Below, in pieces: positions 32,118-40,518 of a stretch of DNA of 64,000 nucleotides. The translations under genes and the position numbers were made by a program. Source of the DNA: GCA-003244245 sp050699975 (GTDB taxonomy: Bacteria > Actinomycetota > Actinomycetes > Mycobacteriales > Pseudonocardiaceae); the NCBI GenBank assembly GCA_050699975.1, contig JBOHGH010000001.1, forward strand, positions 77,951 through 141,950, given 5' to 3'. Position 1 is the stretch's first letter; each line of letters begins with the position of its first letter. The notes under the pieces were generated by a model, which ran no database searches, had not been told where the DNA came from, and saw only the letters and a list, made by a program, of their open reading frames with translations.

Positions 32118-32809
32118 GGCAGCCCTGCCACCAGCTCGGCGATCGGCACCCGGGGACCGGTGAAGAACGGCACTTCCTCGCGGACGTGCCGCCGGGCCCG
32201 GCTGGCCCGCAGCGCGCGCATCAGGTCGACGATGCGGTGCAGTTCGTCGGCCTCGAACGCGAGGATCCACTCATAGTCGCTCAGCGCGAACGAGGCGACC
32301 GTGTTGGCCCGCACGTCGGGATAGTCACGGGCCTGCATGCCGTGCTCGGCGAGCAGCTCACGGCGCTCGGTGTCGGGCAGCAAATACCACTCGTAGGAGC
32401 GCACGAATGGGTAGACGCAGACGTAGCGCCCGGGCTGCTCACCGGCCAGGAACGCAGGCACATGGCTCTTGTTGAACTCCGCGGGGCGGTGCAGCGCCAC
32501 GGTCGACCACACCGGCATGCTGGCCCGGCCCAGCGTGGTGGCGCGGCGCAGGTCGGCGTAGCCGGTCTGCAGCGCCTCGATCTCCTCGGCGTGCCACCAG
32601 ATCATCCAGTCCGCGTCGGCCCGCAGGCCGGCGAGGTCGTAAACCCCGCGCACCGCCACACCCTTGCCCTCCAGCGCCTCAAGGTAGTGCTGCGCCTCGC
32701 GCGCGGGCTCCGCGCGGTCGGCGGGTAACCGCCCAGGCTCGACCCGGAAGACCGACCACATGGTGTAGCGGATGGTGGAGTTCAGCGCGGCGTAGTCCAG
32801 GCGGCTCAT
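32114..32809 (-). CDS. hemQ: Coproheme decarboxylase HemQ/ChdC
   Basis: 231 residues, chlorite-dismutase fold. Final step of the coproporphyrin-dependent haem route, converting coproheme to protohaem with H2O2. Seen: TIRYTMWSVFRVEPGR, WMIWWHAEEIEALQ, the catalytic tyrosine region YPFVRSYEWYLLPD, and FALSDYEWILAFEADEL. The ATG overlaps the hemY stop by 4 bp in the hemE-hemY-hemQ operon. Confidence 0.95.
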   Translation of the reverse strand: MSRLDYAALNSTIRYTMWSVFRVEPGRLPADRAEPAREAQHYLEALEGKGVAVRGVYDLAGLRADADWMIWWHAEEIEALQTGYADLRRATTLGRASMPVWSTVALHRPAEFNKSHVPAFLAGEQPGRYVCVYPFVRSYEWYLLPDTERRELLAEHGMQARDYPDVRANTVASFALSDYEWILAFEADELHRIVDLMRALRASRARRHVREEVPFFTGPRVPIAELVAGLP

Positions 32810-34323
32810 GACCCCATCGTCTCACCGCGAGCCGCGCCGATGCCCGATGCCCGATGCCGCCCAGGGGTGTTCAGATACGCAGCGATCCGGCGGGCCGCGG
32901 CGTCGGCGGTACCGATGCACGCCGGAACGCCCACTCCGTGCAGGGTGGCACCTGCCACCGCCAGTCCTGGCGCACCATCAACTTCACGCTCCAGGGCAGC
33001 GACAGCGTCGAGATGCCCGGGCGCGTACTGGGGCAACCCGCCGCCCCAGCGCGCCACCACGGTGTCCACCGGCGCAGCAGTGATCCCGGTGAGGGCAGCG
33101 AGATCCGCGCGTACGGCGTCGACCAACTCTGCGTCGTCACGCTGGAGCACCCGGGCCTCGCCGTGGCGACCCAGCGAGCCCCGGATCAGCAGCACCTCGT
33201 GCGACGAGGCGTGCGCCCACTTGCGCCCGGAGAAGGTGAACGCCTTGACCGACAGTGACTCTCTCTGGGACTCGTCGGAGGCCACCAGCACGCCGGATGC
33301 CTCCGGGAGGGCCTGGGCAGCGGCCAGCGGCAACGCGAGCCCGACCACCGCCGAGGACGCGACCTCGATCCGGCCGGCGGCCGCCGAGGCACCCGGCAGC
33401 GGATCGGCCAGCAGCCGCCGCAGGGCGGGGGCTGGGACGGCGAGCAGCACGGCGTCGGCGTCGAGGTGATCGGGCCGGCTCCCCCCAGGAAGGTGACCGC
33501 CCAGTTGCAGCCGCCAGCCGCCGGGGGTGCGGGCCAGCCCGCGCACCGGCGACCCGAGCCGCGGCTGTACTGCCGCGGCGGCCACCAGTGCGTCCACCAG
33601 CCCACCGAGCCCGCCCAGCAGGGTGCCGAAAACCGGATCCGTGCGTGGGAGCCGTACACGCCGTGCATGAGAGCCGGACACGCCGTGTGTGGGGGGAAGG
33701 GTGGCATTTGCTGCGGCGAGTAGGGAGGCGACGCCTCGGTCCAGGGCGGTGGCCACCGCGGGCAGCGTGGCGCGCAGGCCCAGCGCGTCGGCACGACCTG
33801 CGTACACCCCGCCCAGCAGGGGGTCGACCAGCCGGTCGACCAGCTCGTCACCGGCCCGCTCCCGCAGCAGGAGACCGACCGCGGCGTCCTGCCCGGGCTC
33901 CCAGCACAGCGGCACGTCGGGTTCCGCAGCCACCCGGGCCATCCCCTGCTCGGACAGTAGGCCGGCGACGTCGGCAGCGGCGCCTGGCAGGCCCAGCAGG
34001 GTGCGGGTGGGCAGGGCCACGGTGCGACCACCCGCCCGCACCGTGGGGGCCGCCGGGGTGGGGTGAACCAGCTGCCCGCCGAGCCCCAGTTCCTCGATCA
34101 GCCCGAGCGCCTCCGGCCGGCGCATCAGGAACGCCTCCGCGCCCACGTCCAACGCCACGCCGCCGAGTTCCACCGTGCGCAGCACCCCTCCGAGCCGCCG
34201 CGAGCCCTCGACGAGCACGATCTCGGCGGCCGGACCGAGCAGCGTGCGCAACCGGTACGCCGCGGTCAGCCCGGAGATGCCCCCGCCGACCACGGCGACC
34301 CGCGAACGTTGCGCGCTGCTCAC
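32806..34323 (-). CDS. hemY: Coproporphyrinogen III oxidase (HemY/CgoX type)
   Basis: 505-residue FAD enzyme. The Rossmann nucleotide-binding motif is VAVVGGGISGLTAAYRL, then EGSRRLGGVLRTVELGG and ALDVGAEAFLMRRPEAL. The C-terminal FAD contact is PGLAVAGATLHGVGVPACIG. In this actinobacterial context it oxidises coproporphyrinogen III to coproporphyrin III rather than protoporphyrinogen. Both ends overlap neighbours by 4 bp, so the operon is tightly coupled. Confidence 0.94.
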   Translation of the reverse strand: MSSAQRSRVAVVGGGISGLTAAYRLRTLLGPAAEIVLVEGSRRLGGVLRTVELGGVALDVGAEAFLMRRPEALGLIEELGLGGQLVHPTPAAPTVRAGGRTVALPTRTLLGLPGAAADVAGLLSEQGMARVAAEPDVPLCWEPGQDAAVGLLLRERAGDELVDRLVDPLLGGVYAGRADALGLRATLPAVATALDRGVASLLAAANATLPPTHGVSGSHARRVRLPRTDPVFGTLLGGLGGLVDALVAAAAVQPRLGSPVRGLARTPGGWRLQLGGHLPGGSRPDHLDADAVLLAVPAPALRRLLADPLPGASAAAGRIEVASSAVVGLALPLAAAQALPEASGVLVASDESQRESLSVKAFTFSGRKWAHASSHEVLLIRGSLGRHGEARVLQRDDAELVDAVRADLAALTGITAAPVDTVVARWGGGLPQYAPGHLDAVAALEREVDGAPGLAVAGATLHGVGVPACIGTADAAARRIAAYLNTPGRHRASGIGAARGETMGS

Positions 34324-35402
34324 AGCGAGTGCGCAAGCTCCACGATGCGGGTCAGCATGTCCGGGTCGGTTCCCGGCAGGACACCGTGGCCAAGATTCAG
34401 CACGTGTGCGTCGGCCGCCCGCCCCTCAGCGATCACCCGGCGCGCCTCTCGCTCGACGGCCGGCCAGCCGGCCAGCAACACCGCCGGGTCGAGGTTGCCC
34501 TGGAGCACGATCGGGCCGTGCGCTCGGGCCGCCCGCACTCGCTGGGTGGCAACGTCGAGGGGAATCCGCCAATCCACCCCGACGACGTCCGCACCGGCTT
34601 GGGCCATCGCGCCGAGCAGCTCTCCGGTGCCCACCCCGAAGTGGATCCGCGGCAGGCCGGTGCCGGCCAGGCCCGCGAGCACCCGCGCCGAGTGCGGGAA
34701 CACGAACTGCCGGTACTCCCGCTCGGACAGCGCCCCCGCCCAGGAGTCGAACAGCTGCACCGCGTCCACCCCGGCGCCGGCCTGCACCCGAAGGAAGGTG
34801 AGGGTGAGCTCAGCGAGCCGGTCCAGCAACGCGTGCCAGACATCGGGCTCAGCATGCATCAGCGCCTTGGTGCGCTCGTGGTGGCGGCTCGGCCCACCCT
34901 CGACGAGGTAGGAGGCCAGCGTGAACGGAGCACCGGCGAAACCGATCAGCGGGATCTGCCCCAACTCGGCCACGAGCAACCGCACCGCGGCCGCAACCGG
35001 CTCGACTGCCTCGGGTTCCAGCACGGGTAATGCTGCGACATCCGAGGCGCTGCGCACCGGGCTGTCCACCACCGGACCGGTGCCGGCCACGATGTCCAGT
35101 CCGACACCAGCGGCGTGCAGCGGTACCACGATGTCGCTGAACAGGATCGCGGCGTCCACCCCATGGCGCCGTACCGGCTGCAAGGTGATCTCGCAGGCCA
35201 GCTCAGGAGTCATACAGGCCTGCAGCATCGGCAGGCCGGCCCGCACCTCGCGGTACTCCGGCAACGACCGCCCGGCCTGTCTCATGAACCACACCGGCAG
35301 GTGGTCCGGACGCTCGCCCCGGGCGGCGGCCAGCAATGGCACGTCGGGGAGCAGCCGGCGGGCGGTGGCCGGTCCGGTGGTCCTGGTCATCTCAGCAACC
35401 AT
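34320..35402 (-). CDS. hemE: Uroporphyrinogen decarboxylase
   Basis: 360 residues. Decarboxylates uroporphyrinogen III to coproporphyrinogen III. Motifs: PVWFMRQAGRSLPEYREVR, AAILFSDIVVPLHAAGV, IGFAGAPFTLASYLVEGG, QLFDSWAGALS, HFGVGTGELL, VDWRIPL and LQGNLDPAVLLA. ATG 35402 is used; ATG 35390 (MTRTTG...) is equally possible. First gene of hemE-hemY-hemQ, divergent from a zinc-ribbon gene across about 150 bp. Confidence 0.96.
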   Translation of the reverse strand: MVAEMTRTTGPATARRLLPDVPLLAAARGERPDHLPVWFMRQAGRSLPEYREVRAGLPMLQACMTPELACEITLQPVRRHGVDAAILFSDIVVPLHAAGVGLDIVAGTGPVVDSPVRSASDVAALPVLEPEAVEPVAAAVRLLVAELGQIPLIGFAGAPFTLASYLVEGGPSRHHERTKALMHAEPDVWHALLDRLAELTLTFLRVQAGAGVDAVQLFDSWAGALSEREYRQFVFPHSARVLAGLAGTGLPRIHFGVGTGELLGAMAQAGADVVGVDWRIPLDVATQRVRAARAHGPIVLQGNLDPAVLLAGWPAVEREARRVIAEGRAADAHVLNLGHGVLPGTDPDMLTRIVELAHSL

Positions 35403-35556
35403 CGTCGCACGGTTTCGACCATGGTTCGGATTCGGGGTTTGGACCCGGGGGTCGGCTCCAGCTTTGTACCCCGGCCCGGCGTGGCGCTCTGATTACCCGG
35501 CCCGCTCGTGCGACGGTGGGCTTGGGAAAAGTCCCCACGTCCCGGCGGAGGTCTGC

Positions 35557-35781
35557 GTGTCACGGCGCGATGCCGAAGATCGGCAAGTCAGTATCGAGGT
35601 GGCCTGGTGCCCAGCATGCCGGGCCGACTGCACGGTGGAGGTCATCGCGCTGGCCGGCGATCCCGGGCCGGTCGCCATCTGCGTGGGTTGCGGCCTCGCA
35701 GTAGAGACCTGGTGGTTGCCCGAGCTGCTCCCGACTTCCCACGAGGTGGACGGGGCCGGTCGCGATGCCCGGGCATCGTGA
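35557..35781 (+). CDS. Small zinc-ribbon protein
   Basis: 74 residues. GTG 35557 has GCGGAGG 5 nt upstream. Two CxxC knuckles (AWCPACRADCTV and ICVGCGLAVE) form a zinc ribbon. The end is VETWWLPELLPTSHEVDGAG. Its stop overlaps the next gene's GTG (GTGA). No specific family is recognised. It may be a nucleic-acid or protein-binding ribbon. Confidence 0.65.
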   Translation: MSRRDAEDRQVSIEVAWCPACRADCTVEVIALAGDPGPVAICVGCGLAVETWWLPELLPTSHEVDGAGRDARAS

Positions 35782-36422
35782 ACCGCCCCCCGGTGACTCC
35801 ACGCCCAGAGCAGCGGCGTTTCGGCGCGACTGTCGGCAACGGTCCTCCTACAGTTCCCGGTGTGCCTGATCTGGCGGACGCCCCGGAGATCTTCCGCAGT
35901 GCGGTGGTCTCGCTGAACGCAGTGCGGCCGCGCCCCGAGATGCGGTTCGAGCCGATCCCGGCCCCGCAGCGGCTGGCGCCATGGACCTACGCGTGGGGCC
36001 TTGAGCTTCCCGGCTCCGGCCACGCGTCGGCGACCGGCCGGCTTGTGCTCCTGCACGACCCGGACGGCCAAGAGGCCTGGGAGAGCACCCTGCGGCTGGT
36101 CGGCTTCGTCCGCACCGAGCTGGACGCCGAGTTCGCTGGGGACCCGTTGCTCCCAGCCGTGGGCTGGTCCTGGCTCGTCGACGCGCTGTGCGGTTCCGGC
36201 GCCGAGCACACTGCCCTCGGTGGCACGGTCACCCAGACCTCGTCGGCCCGGTTCGGCACTATCACCGGACCCGAGCGGGCGGATGCGATCGAGCTACGGG
36301 CATCGTGGACCCCGCAAGGCGACAACCTCGCGGCGCATAGCAAGGCGTTCTGTGAACTGATGGCGGCAGCCGCCGGGCTCCCACCGGTCGGTGTTGTGGC
36401 CTTCAGCAAGCGCCTCGACTGA
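35778..36422 (+). CDS. DUF3000-family protein
   Basis: 214 residues. The conserved start region is APEIFRSAVVSLNAVRPRPE, followed by PQRLAPWTYAWGLEL, GRLVLLHDPDGQEAWE, and ending ...AFCELMAAAAGLPPVGVVAF. DUF3000 genes lie beside hemE/rnd/dxs throughout actinobacteria, and the function is unknown. GTG 35778 overlaps the previous stop. Confidence 0.85.
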   Translation: MNRPPVTPRPEQRRFGATVGNGPPTVPGVPDLADAPEIFRSAVVSLNAVRPRPEMRFEPIPAPQRLAPWTYAWGLELPGSGHASATGRLVLLHDPDGQEAWESTLRLVGFVRTELDAEFAGDPLLPAVGWSWLVDALCGSGAEHTALGGTVTQTSSARFGTITGPERADAIELRASWTPQGDNLAAHSKAFCELMAAAAGLPPVGVVAFSKRLD

Positions 36423-36522
36423 TCGAGACTTCGGTCGCCAGGACCCGCACCGACCTGTCGTTATTCACGTTTAAGAGTGTGAGTCGTCCCGCGCGGCGCT
36501 AACGTTACCTGCCTGGACAGTA

Positions 36523-36538
36523 TCGCCCGATCGGGCGA
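36523..36538. promoter_or_regulatory. 16-bp perfect palindrome in the 296-bp gap after DUF3000
   Basis: TCGCCCGATCGGGCGA lies between the DUF3000 stop (36422) and the LuxR-type gene (36719). It may be a small terminator hairpin or an operator. The rest of the gap holds no supportable gene; AT-rich strings near 36460-36475 could host a promoter. Confidence 0.4.
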
Positions 36539-36718
36539 CCGTCGATGGCGGCTTTACGAGCAGATCGGAAAGAACGTTCGCTCGTGGCTCCCCGTTAGGC
36601 CGCTCGGACGGCTACTCTCCCCCGTACGACACCATCCCCGGTCGAGTGGCGGCGCGGTTACTCGGACGGGGTCCCGGTGTGCGGTCGGGGGCACGACCGA
36701 CTCCAGGGAGGTAGCGAC

Positions 36719-37435
36719 GTGGCTGCTGTCGGATATGGCGCGACCGTCAGGTCGGCGCCATCCGGCGCCTTGCCGGCGTCATTGGTCCCGCATCCGCGGG
36801 AAGAACTGTTCACCGTGCTGGTGGTCGACGACCATCCGTTACTGCGCGAGGCGATTGCCTCACGTTTAGTGACAATGGGCGCGGTCACGGTGTATGAGGC
36901 CGCATCGGTGGCCGAGGCGAGGACACGCGCCCTTGCCTCGGGCCCATGCGACCTCGCGATCCTCGATCTGACCCTGCCCGACGGTAGCGGGCTGGATCTG
37001 ATCGGCGAGCTGCGTGGCCAAGGCTGGCCGCGCGTTGTGGTGCTCGCTTCGTCGGACGACCCGCATGCCGTCCGGACGGCTTTCCAGACCGGTGCGCAGG
37101 CCTACCTACTCAAGTCGGCGTCCCCTTCGGTGGTCACCGACGGGGTCCGCCGAGTGCTCGACGGCGGGGTATACGCAGACCCGACAGTGGCTCCGATGCT
37201 GGCGTCCGGCACTCGGGTACCCGGCACCGACAACACCCCGCGCGAGCTGTCTGCCCGCGAGGTCGAGGTGCTCCAACTGGTCGCCGACGGCCAGTCCAAC
37301 AAGGAGATCGGTGAAGCCCTGAACCTGTCCGCGCTCACCGTGAAGAGTCACCTGTCCCGGATCGGGCGCAAGCTCGGCACCGGTGACCGGGCGCAGATGG
37401 TCGCTCTGGCGATGCGTGCGGGGGTCATCCGCTGA
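36719..37435 (+). CDS. NarL/LuxR-type response regulator
   Basis: 238 residues. Receiver: VLVVDDHPLLREAIASRL, phospho-acceptor in LAILDLTLPDGSG, VVLASSDDP, and lysine in AYLLKSASPSV. LuxR helix-turn-helix: LSAREVEVLQLVADGQSNKE then IGEALNLSALTVKSHLSRIG. GTG 36719 has GGGAGG at 7-nt spacing. No kinase is adjacent. Its stop overlaps the probable CTG start of rnd. Confidence 0.9.
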   Translation: MAAVGYGATVRSAPSGALPASLVPHPREELFTVLVVDDHPLLREAIASRLVTMGAVTVYEAASVAEARTRALASGPCDLAILDLTLPDGSGLDLIGELRGQGWPRVVVLASSDDPHAVRTAFQTGAQAYLLKSASPSVVTDGVRRVLDGGVYADPTVAPMLASGTRVPGTDNTPRELSAREVEVLQLVADGQSNKEIGEALNLSALTVKSHLSRIGRKLGTGDRAQMVALAMRAGVIR

Positions 37436-38643
37436 CCGAGACCACCCCGGTTCCGTTGCTGGCACCGGCCGCCGGGGTGCCGCCGGTCGTCGCCTCACCG
37501 GTGGCCCTGGACACCGCGGCGGCCGTCCTCGATGACGGCACCGGCCCGGTGGCCGTGGACACCGAGCGCGCTTCCGGTTATCGCTACTGGCAGCGCGCCT
37601 ATCTGATCCAGCTCCGGCGAGAGGGAGCGGGCACGGTACTCATCGACCCGATCGGTCTCGATGATCTGTCCGGACTCGCCGACGTGCTCAACCCGCTGGA
37701 GTGGGTACTACACGCCGCTTCCCAGGACCTCCCGTGCCTGGCCGAGCTGGGGCTGCGGCCCGACGCGGTGTTCGACACCGAGCTGGCCGCCCGGCTGGCC
37801 GGACTCGAGCGGGTTGGCCTGGCGGCTCTGGTCGAAGAGCTACTCGGCTACCAGCTGCAGAAGGGCCACGGCGCCGCCGACTGGTCCCGCCGGCCGTTAC
37901 CCGCGGAGTGGCTGACCTACGCCGCACTCGATGTCGAACTGCTGCTACCGCTGCGGGCTGCAACAGCCGCAGAACTGGACGCCCAGGGCAAGTCGGGCTG
38001 GGCCGCCGAGGAGTTCGAGGCGGTGCGCACCGCCGGTCCGCCCGCGCCGCGCCCCGACCCTTGGCGCCGGACCTCGGGATTGCACCGCGTCCACCGGCCG
38101 CGCGACCTAGCCACGGTGCGCGAGCTGTGGCTGGCCCGCGAACAGCTGGCTCGGCAGCGCGACATCGCCCCGGGCCGGGTGCTGCCCGATTCCGCGATCA
38201 TCGACGCGGCGCTGGCCGACCCGCCGGACGAGGCCGCGCTGCTGTCCCGCCCCGTGTTCGGCGGTCGTTCACAGCGTCGGCAGGTCAAGACCTGGCTGGC
38301 GGCATTACAGACCGCGAGGGCGTTGCCGGCCAGCGAGTTACCAACGGAACGAACCCCGGGCAGCAGCCCTCCCCCGGTGAACCGCTGGACGGACCGGGAT
38401 CCGGCCGCAGCGGTCCGGCTCGTCGCGGCGCGGGCGGTGCTGACTGAGATCGCCGAGCATCACCAGCTGCCGGTGCAGAACCTGCTGCAGCCCGACTTGG
38501 TCCGCCGGCTGTGCTGGGAACCCCCTGAGCCGTTGGATGCCGATACGGTGGATCAGGAACTAGTCGCCGGTGGGGCCCGACGGTGGCAGCGCGAACTGAC
38601 CGCGCACCCCCTCTCCACAGCACTCAAAACAGCCTGCGGGTAG
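37432..38643 (+). CDS. rnd: Ribonuclease D-like 3'-5' exonuclease with HRDC domain
   Basis: 403 residues if started at CTG 37432, which overlaps the preceding stop as CTGA and gives TETTPVPLLAPAAGVP, close to the N-terminus of actinobacterial homologues. TTG 37456 is the alternative. DEDD exonuclease motifs: VAVDTERASGYRYW, HAASQDLPCLAELGL...FDTELAARLAG, and WLTYAALDVELLLPL. The C-terminal HRDC domain includes LWLAREQLARQRDIAPGRVL. Processes the 3' ends of tRNA and other stable RNA. Confidence 0.9.
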   Translation: MTETTPVPLLAPAAGVPPVVASPVALDTAAAVLDDGTGPVAVDTERASGYRYWQRAYLIQLRREGAGTVLIDPIGLDDLSGLADVLNPLEWVLHAASQDLPCLAELGLRPDAVFDTELAARLAGLERVGLAALVEELLGYQLQKGHGAADWSRRPLPAEWLTYAALDVELLLPLRAATAAELDAQGKSGWAAEEFEAVRTAGPPAPRPDPWRRTSGLHRVHRPRDLATVRELWLAREQLARQRDIAPGRVLPDSAIIDAALADPPDEAALLSRPVFGGRSQRRQVKTWLAALQTARALPASELPTERTPGSSPPPVNRWTDRDPAAAVRLVAARAVLTEIAEHHQLPVQNLLQPDLVRRLCWEPPEPLDADTVDQELVAGGARRWQRELTAHPLSTALKTACG

Positions 38644-38646
38644 CCA

Positions 38647-39771
38647 CTACCCGGCGGGCAGGTGCACCGTTACCGTGAGGCCTCCGCCGGGGACTGGTTC
38701 GGCATGCACTGTGCCACCGTGCGCGGCGACCACGGCGTGGACGATCGACAGGCCCAAGCCTGCCCCGTCGTGTGCGGTTCGAGCCACCCCGCCACGGTGG
38801 AAGGGCTCGAACAGCGCAGTCACCTGCCCGGGCGCCACCACCTCCCCCGAGCTGCTGACCTGCAGCGTCGCCTGCTGCCCCGCGCCATCTGTGCAGACCT
38901 CCACCCAGCCACCACAGACGTTATGCCGCACCGCGTTCTCCACCAGGTTGCCCACTACCCGCTCTAGCAGCGGGGGGTCGCCGACGGTCAACGCCGGCGC
39001 CATCCGGGAGGTCACCTGCAAGCCCCGGCTGCGGGCCTCGGGCGCGACGATCCGCAGCGCGGCCGTGGCCAGGGCGGCGAGGTCGGCCGGCTCCCGCGCC
39101 CGAAGGGTGCTGCCTTCGGTCCGGGCCAGCACTAACAACCCGTCCACCAGCTGTTCGGCGCGCAGTGTCGCATCCCGGATCACCGTAGCCATCCGGCGCA
39201 GTTCGGTCTCGTCTGCGGCGGGATCAGCGAGCGTGACCTCCACCTCGGTGCGCAGGACTGCCAACGGGGTGCGCAGTTCGTGGCTGGCGTTGGCGACGAA
39301 TCTGCGTTGCGCCTCGAAGGCGGCCTGCAACCGGTCGAGCATCGCGTCGAAGGTGTCGGCGAGCTCGGCCACCTCGTCGCGCGGCCCGGGTAGCCGCAGC
39401 CGCTCGTCCAGCGATTCGGCGGACAGCCGCCGCGCGGTGGCGGTCACCTCGTGCAGCGGCCGTAGTACCTGGCCGGTGATCACCCAGGCCAGCAGCACGG
39501 TGGCCGTCACCGCAAGCAGAAAGGCCACCGATCCGGCCTGCAGCACACGCTGCCTCGCCGCCTCCTGCAGCGCCGCCCCGAGCCGGTCGGCGGCCACTGG
39601 CACACCGTCGACCTTGACAGTGCTGCCCGGCGGCAGGTCCGGTACCGCTGCCACCACCCCGCCGACCAGCAGCCAGCCCAGCCACAGCAGCAGCGCGCTC
39701 ACCGCCGCCGACAGCCCGGTGGCGAGCAAGGTGAGCCGGGCGCGCAGCCCCGGCCCGCGGCGGGGCCTCAC
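38647..39771 (-). CDS. Two-component sensor histidine kinase
   Basis: 374 residues. Transmembrane helices at about 13-37 and 78-98 flank a short 40-residue outer loop. Then come a HAMP domain (VLRPLHEVTATARRLSAESL), the H-box ASHELRTPLAVLRTEVEV, the N-box NLVENAVRHN, and the G-box DGAGLGLSIVHAVVAAHGG. The small sensor loop suggests membrane-state or ion sensing. It is 7 nt downstream of its OmpR-type partner and convergent with rnd. Confidence 0.93.
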   Translation of the reverse strand: MRPRRGPGLRARLTLLATGLSAAVSALLLWLGWLLVGGVVAAVPDLPPGSTVKVDGVPVAADRLGAALQEAARQRVLQAGSVAFLLAVTATVLLAWVITGQVLRPLHEVTATARRLSAESLDERLRLPGPRDEVAELADTFDAMLDRLQAAFEAQRRFVANASHELRTPLAVLRTEVEVTLADPAADETELRRMATVIRDATLRAEQLVDGLLVLARTEGSTLRAREPADLAALATAALRIVAPEARSRGLQVTSRMAPALTVGDPPLLERVVGNLVENAVRHNVCGGWVEVCTDGAGQQATLQVSSSGEVVAPGQVTALFEPFHRGGVARTAHDGAGLGLSIVHAVVAAHGGTVHAEPVPGGGLTVTVHLPAG

Positions 39772-39778
39772 CAGGCGC

Positions 39779-40456
39779 TCAACCGGGCGCAGAATCGGCG
39801 CTGGGCACTCGGTAGCCGGATCCGACCACAGTCTCGATGATGCCCGGTTCGCCGAGCTTCTTTCGCAATGTCATCACGGTCACCCGCACCGTGGTCGTGA
39901 ACGGGTCGGCGTGCTCATCCCATACCCGCTCCAGCAACTCCTCACTGCTGACCACCCCGCCCCCAGCCGAGAGCAGCACCTCGAGCACCCCGAACTCCTT
40001 GCGAGTGAGGTCGATCGCAGCGCCGGACCGGCTGACGGTGCGCCGGGACGGGTCGAGTATCACGTCGGCGGCGCTGAGCACCGGGGGCACCGCGGGGGTG
40101 GCCCGGCGACCCAGCGCGCGCAGCCGGGCCACCAGCTCGGCGAATGCGAACGGTTTGGCCAGGTAGTCGTCGGCACCCAGGGACAGCCCAGCCACCCGGT
40201 CGGAGACGGTGCCGCTGGCCGTGAGCATCAGCACGCGAGTCACCGCACCGGATCCGGTGATCTCGGCGCACAGCTGGTCACCCGACATCCCGGGCAGGTC
40301 GCGGTCGAGCACCACCACGTCGTACCGGGTCACCGCAGCCTTCTCATGGCCGCTGTCGCCGTCGTAGGCGACGTCCACCGCCATGCCCTCACGACGCAAG
40401 CCACGTGCGACCGCATCGGCCAGCGGCTGCTCGTCCTCGACGATCAGAATGCGCAC
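39779..40456 (-). CDS. OmpR-family response regulator
   Basis: 225 residues from GTG 40456. Receiver: ILIVEDEQPLADAVARGLRR, DVVVLDRDLPGMSGDQ and DDYLAKPFAFAEL. Winged helix: RKEFGVLEVLLSAGGGVVSS followed by VRVTVMTLRKKLGEP. Pairs with the kinase encoded just downstream. Short poly-G before the GTG but no clear spaced Shine-Dalgarno. The dxs stop lies 62 nt upstream. Confidence 0.93.
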   Translation of the reverse strand: MRILIVEDEQPLADAVARGLRREGMAVDVAYDGDSGHEKAAVTRYDVVVLDRDLPGMSGDQLCAEITGSGAVTRVLMLTASGTVSDRVAGLSLGADDYLAKPFAFAELVARLRALGRRATPAVPPVLSAADVILDPSRRTVSRSGAAIDLTRKEFGVLEVLLSAGGGVVSSEELLERVWDEHADPFTTTVRVTVMTLRKKLGEPGIIETVVGSGYRVPSADSAPG

Positions 40457-40518
40457 CCCCCAACGGTGCCACACCCCCCGGACACCGCGGCACCGGCTCA
40501 CCGCAGCACCCGGTGCGA

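Noticed and set aside
33255..35030. 591-codon plus-strand open frame
   Set aside because: Antisense to hemY and hemE; Arg/Pro/Ala-rich with no family features.
36523..36538. Palindrome considered as a LexA (SOS) box
   Set aside because: Does not contain the GAAC-N4-GTTC core, so only a generic palindrome is claimed.
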